From Candidatus Gastranaerophilales bacterium (GTDB lineage: Bacteria > Cyanobacteriota > Vampirovibrionia > Gastranaerophilales > Gastranaerophilaceae), in contig CALUTA010000094.1 of the NCBI GenBank assembly GCA_944323585.1, positions 1 through 6,045 of the forward strand: a DNA stretch of 6,045 nt. The letters run 5' to 3'. Below the pieces are notes generated by a model. The model did no database searches and was not told where the DNA came from. It saw only the letters and a program-made list of their open reading frames with translations. Positions 5,750-6,045 of this stretch are shown here, one piece after another; the stretch's first letter is position 1, and every line of letters starts with the position of its first letter. The position numbers and the translations under genes were made by a program.

Positions 5750-5905
5750 TCAATCAGCACTGTAAGAAACACTTATTGTTATCTCATTCTTATCAACCTT
5801 TACAACGGCCCATCTTAATGGTTCAATTCCCTTTAGGCGCAAGGTATTTTCTATTTCAATATTATCGTTTGTAAATGGAATTTTTATTAAATCAGATTTT
5901 ATCAT
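5750..5905 (-). CDS. Small protein, 51 residues, unknown function
   Basis: ATG at 5905, TGA at 5752-5750. The product begins MIKSDLIKIPFTNDNIEIEN, continues with RLKGIEPLRWAVVKV and ends DKNEITISVSYSAD. It looks genuinely coding: amphipathic strands, a plausible helix at IENTLRLKGIE, and alternating polar/hydrophobic residues in ITISVSY suggesting a C-terminal beta hairpin. GIEPLRWAVVKV resembles, from memory, a recurrent small-protein family in Gastranaerophilales; I know no function for it. There is no Shine-Dalgarno. An in-frame TAA five codons upstream leaves this ATG as the only likely start. A perfect TATAAT ends 11 nt before the ATG, so the mRNA may be nearly leaderless. It is transcribed in the same direction as metK, 217 nt upstream, which has its own promoter candidate. 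A decayed fragment of a longer gene cannot be excluded. Confidence 0.65.
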   Translation of the reverse strand: MIKSDLIKIPFTNDNIEIENTLRLKGIEPLRWAVVKVDKNEITISVSYSAD

Positions 5906-5906
5906 A

Positions 5907-5933
5907 TTGACACTTGATTATAGTTGCCCGACA
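5907..5933. repeat. Imperfect direct repeat, copy 1
   Basis: This 27-nt stretch matches 6019-6045 at 21 positions. The conserved core is CACTTGATT(A/T)TAGT followed by a CCGA-containing end. It overlaps the -10 box of the 51-codon gene. Confidence 0.6.
5917..5922 (-). promoter_or_regulatory. Consensus -10 box upstream of the 51-codon gene
   Basis: TATAAT on the minus strand, 11 nt before ATG 5905. No good -35 exists; TTCGTA at a 17-nt spacing is the best. Initiation near 5910 would leave about 5 nt of leader. The box lies inside one copy of the direct repeat described at 5907. Confidence 0.4.
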
Positions 5934-5970
5934 GCGAAATACGAAGCGGCGAAGCTGCCCCACCTGCTGG
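5926..5970. other. GC-rich patch without a defensible gene
   Basis: 30 of 45 bases are G or C, in sharp contrast with the AT-rich surroundings. It contains GCTTCG twice on the minus strand, and GGCAGC with GCTGTC, which can pair. The plus strand has an open frame from TTG 5907 to TGA 6002, but there is no ribosome binding site. It may be the core of a dispersed intergenic repeat or a remnant of transferred DNA. Confidence 0.4.
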
Positions 5971-6018
5971 TTAATATCTATCAAGCCGATAAAGGGACTT
6001 GAAGTGACACAGTCACCT

Positions 6019-6045
6019 TTAACACTTGATTTTAGTCAGCCGATA
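6019..6045. repeat. Imperfect direct repeat, copy 2 (runs to window edge)
   Basis: Second copy of the 27-nt repeat seen at 5907-5933. Its last bases, AGCCGATA, also occur at 5984-5991, giving a third partial copy. Just before it, GTGAC/GTCAC (6004-6016) forms a small hairpin, extended to 7 bp by a G-U pair only in a minus-strand transcript. The element may continue beyond the window. Confidence 0.6.

Noticed and set aside
5548..5874. 108-codon plus-strand frame
   Set aside because: It runs antisense through the metK leader and promoter and most of the 51-codon gene; no ribosome binding site or family resemblance was seen.
5907..6002. Plus-strand frame from TTG 5907 (LTLDYSCPT ... QADKGT) as a gene
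   Set aside because: It has a weak start codon, no ribosome binding site and a short length, and it is divergent to and abuts the 51-codon gene; kept only as an observation on the repeat.
5926..6043. Minus-strand peptide fragments (PLRISLSGNYNQVSI; NQVLKVTVSLQV) as relics of paralogues of the 51-residue protein
   Set aside because: The resemblance to EPLRWAVV and DKNEITISVSY is suggestive but very short, in different frames and interrupted by stops, so it is not distinguishable from chance.
1..6045. CRISPR array, tRNA, rRNA or insertion sequence
   Set aside because: No regularly spaced repeats with unique spacers, no cloverleaf or rRNA-like stretch and no transposase frame were seen.

Overview
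The window is AT-rich DNA that reads like a gut-associated, non-photosynthetic cyanobacterial relative (Vampirovibrionia/Melainabacteria, order Gastranaerophilales). This assignment is an inference. It rests on a MetK that resembles cyanobacterial MetK along most of its length, low GC, and two otherwise unrelated proteins that start with a short motif of the type 'I(N/S)..P.F(K/T)..', which I associate from memory with that order.

Layout, left to right. (1) Positions 1-1775, minus strand: a 591-codon gene, cut by the left edge, for a dikinase built like plant glucan/phosphoglucan water dikinases (phosphohistidine domain first, ATP-binding domain second). (2) Positions 1776-1912: a divergent intergenic region with candidate back-to-back promoters. 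(3) aspS (aspartyl-tRNA synthetase), plus strand, best start 1913, ending at 3688. (4) A strong two-way intrinsic terminator at 3709-3742 between convergent genes. (5) A 125-residue protein of unknown function, minus strand, 3773-4150, with two 14-bp perfect palindromes just upstream. (6) metK (S-adenosylmethionine synthetase), minus strand, 4258-5532, ending in its own hairpin/U-tract terminator. (7) A roughly 108-nt structured metK leader. Its motifs (GAGTG, GGCAA, GGTGC, a P2-like stem and a loop pseudoknot) resemble the SAM-I/SAM-IV riboswitch clan. (8) A 51-codon small gene, minus strand, 5750-5905, preceded by a perfect TATAAT almost abutting its ATG. (9) From 5907 to the right edge, a repeat-containing stretch with a GC-rich core and no gene I can defend.

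Functionally, metK and its leader look like a self-contained feedback unit for S-adenosylmethionine. aspS serves translation (and possibly only tRNA-Asp). The dikinase suggests phosphorylation of a storage glucan. The two small proteins are probably lineage-specific. The points most worth checking are the metK leader RNA, the water-dikinase-like protein and the right-edge repeats.
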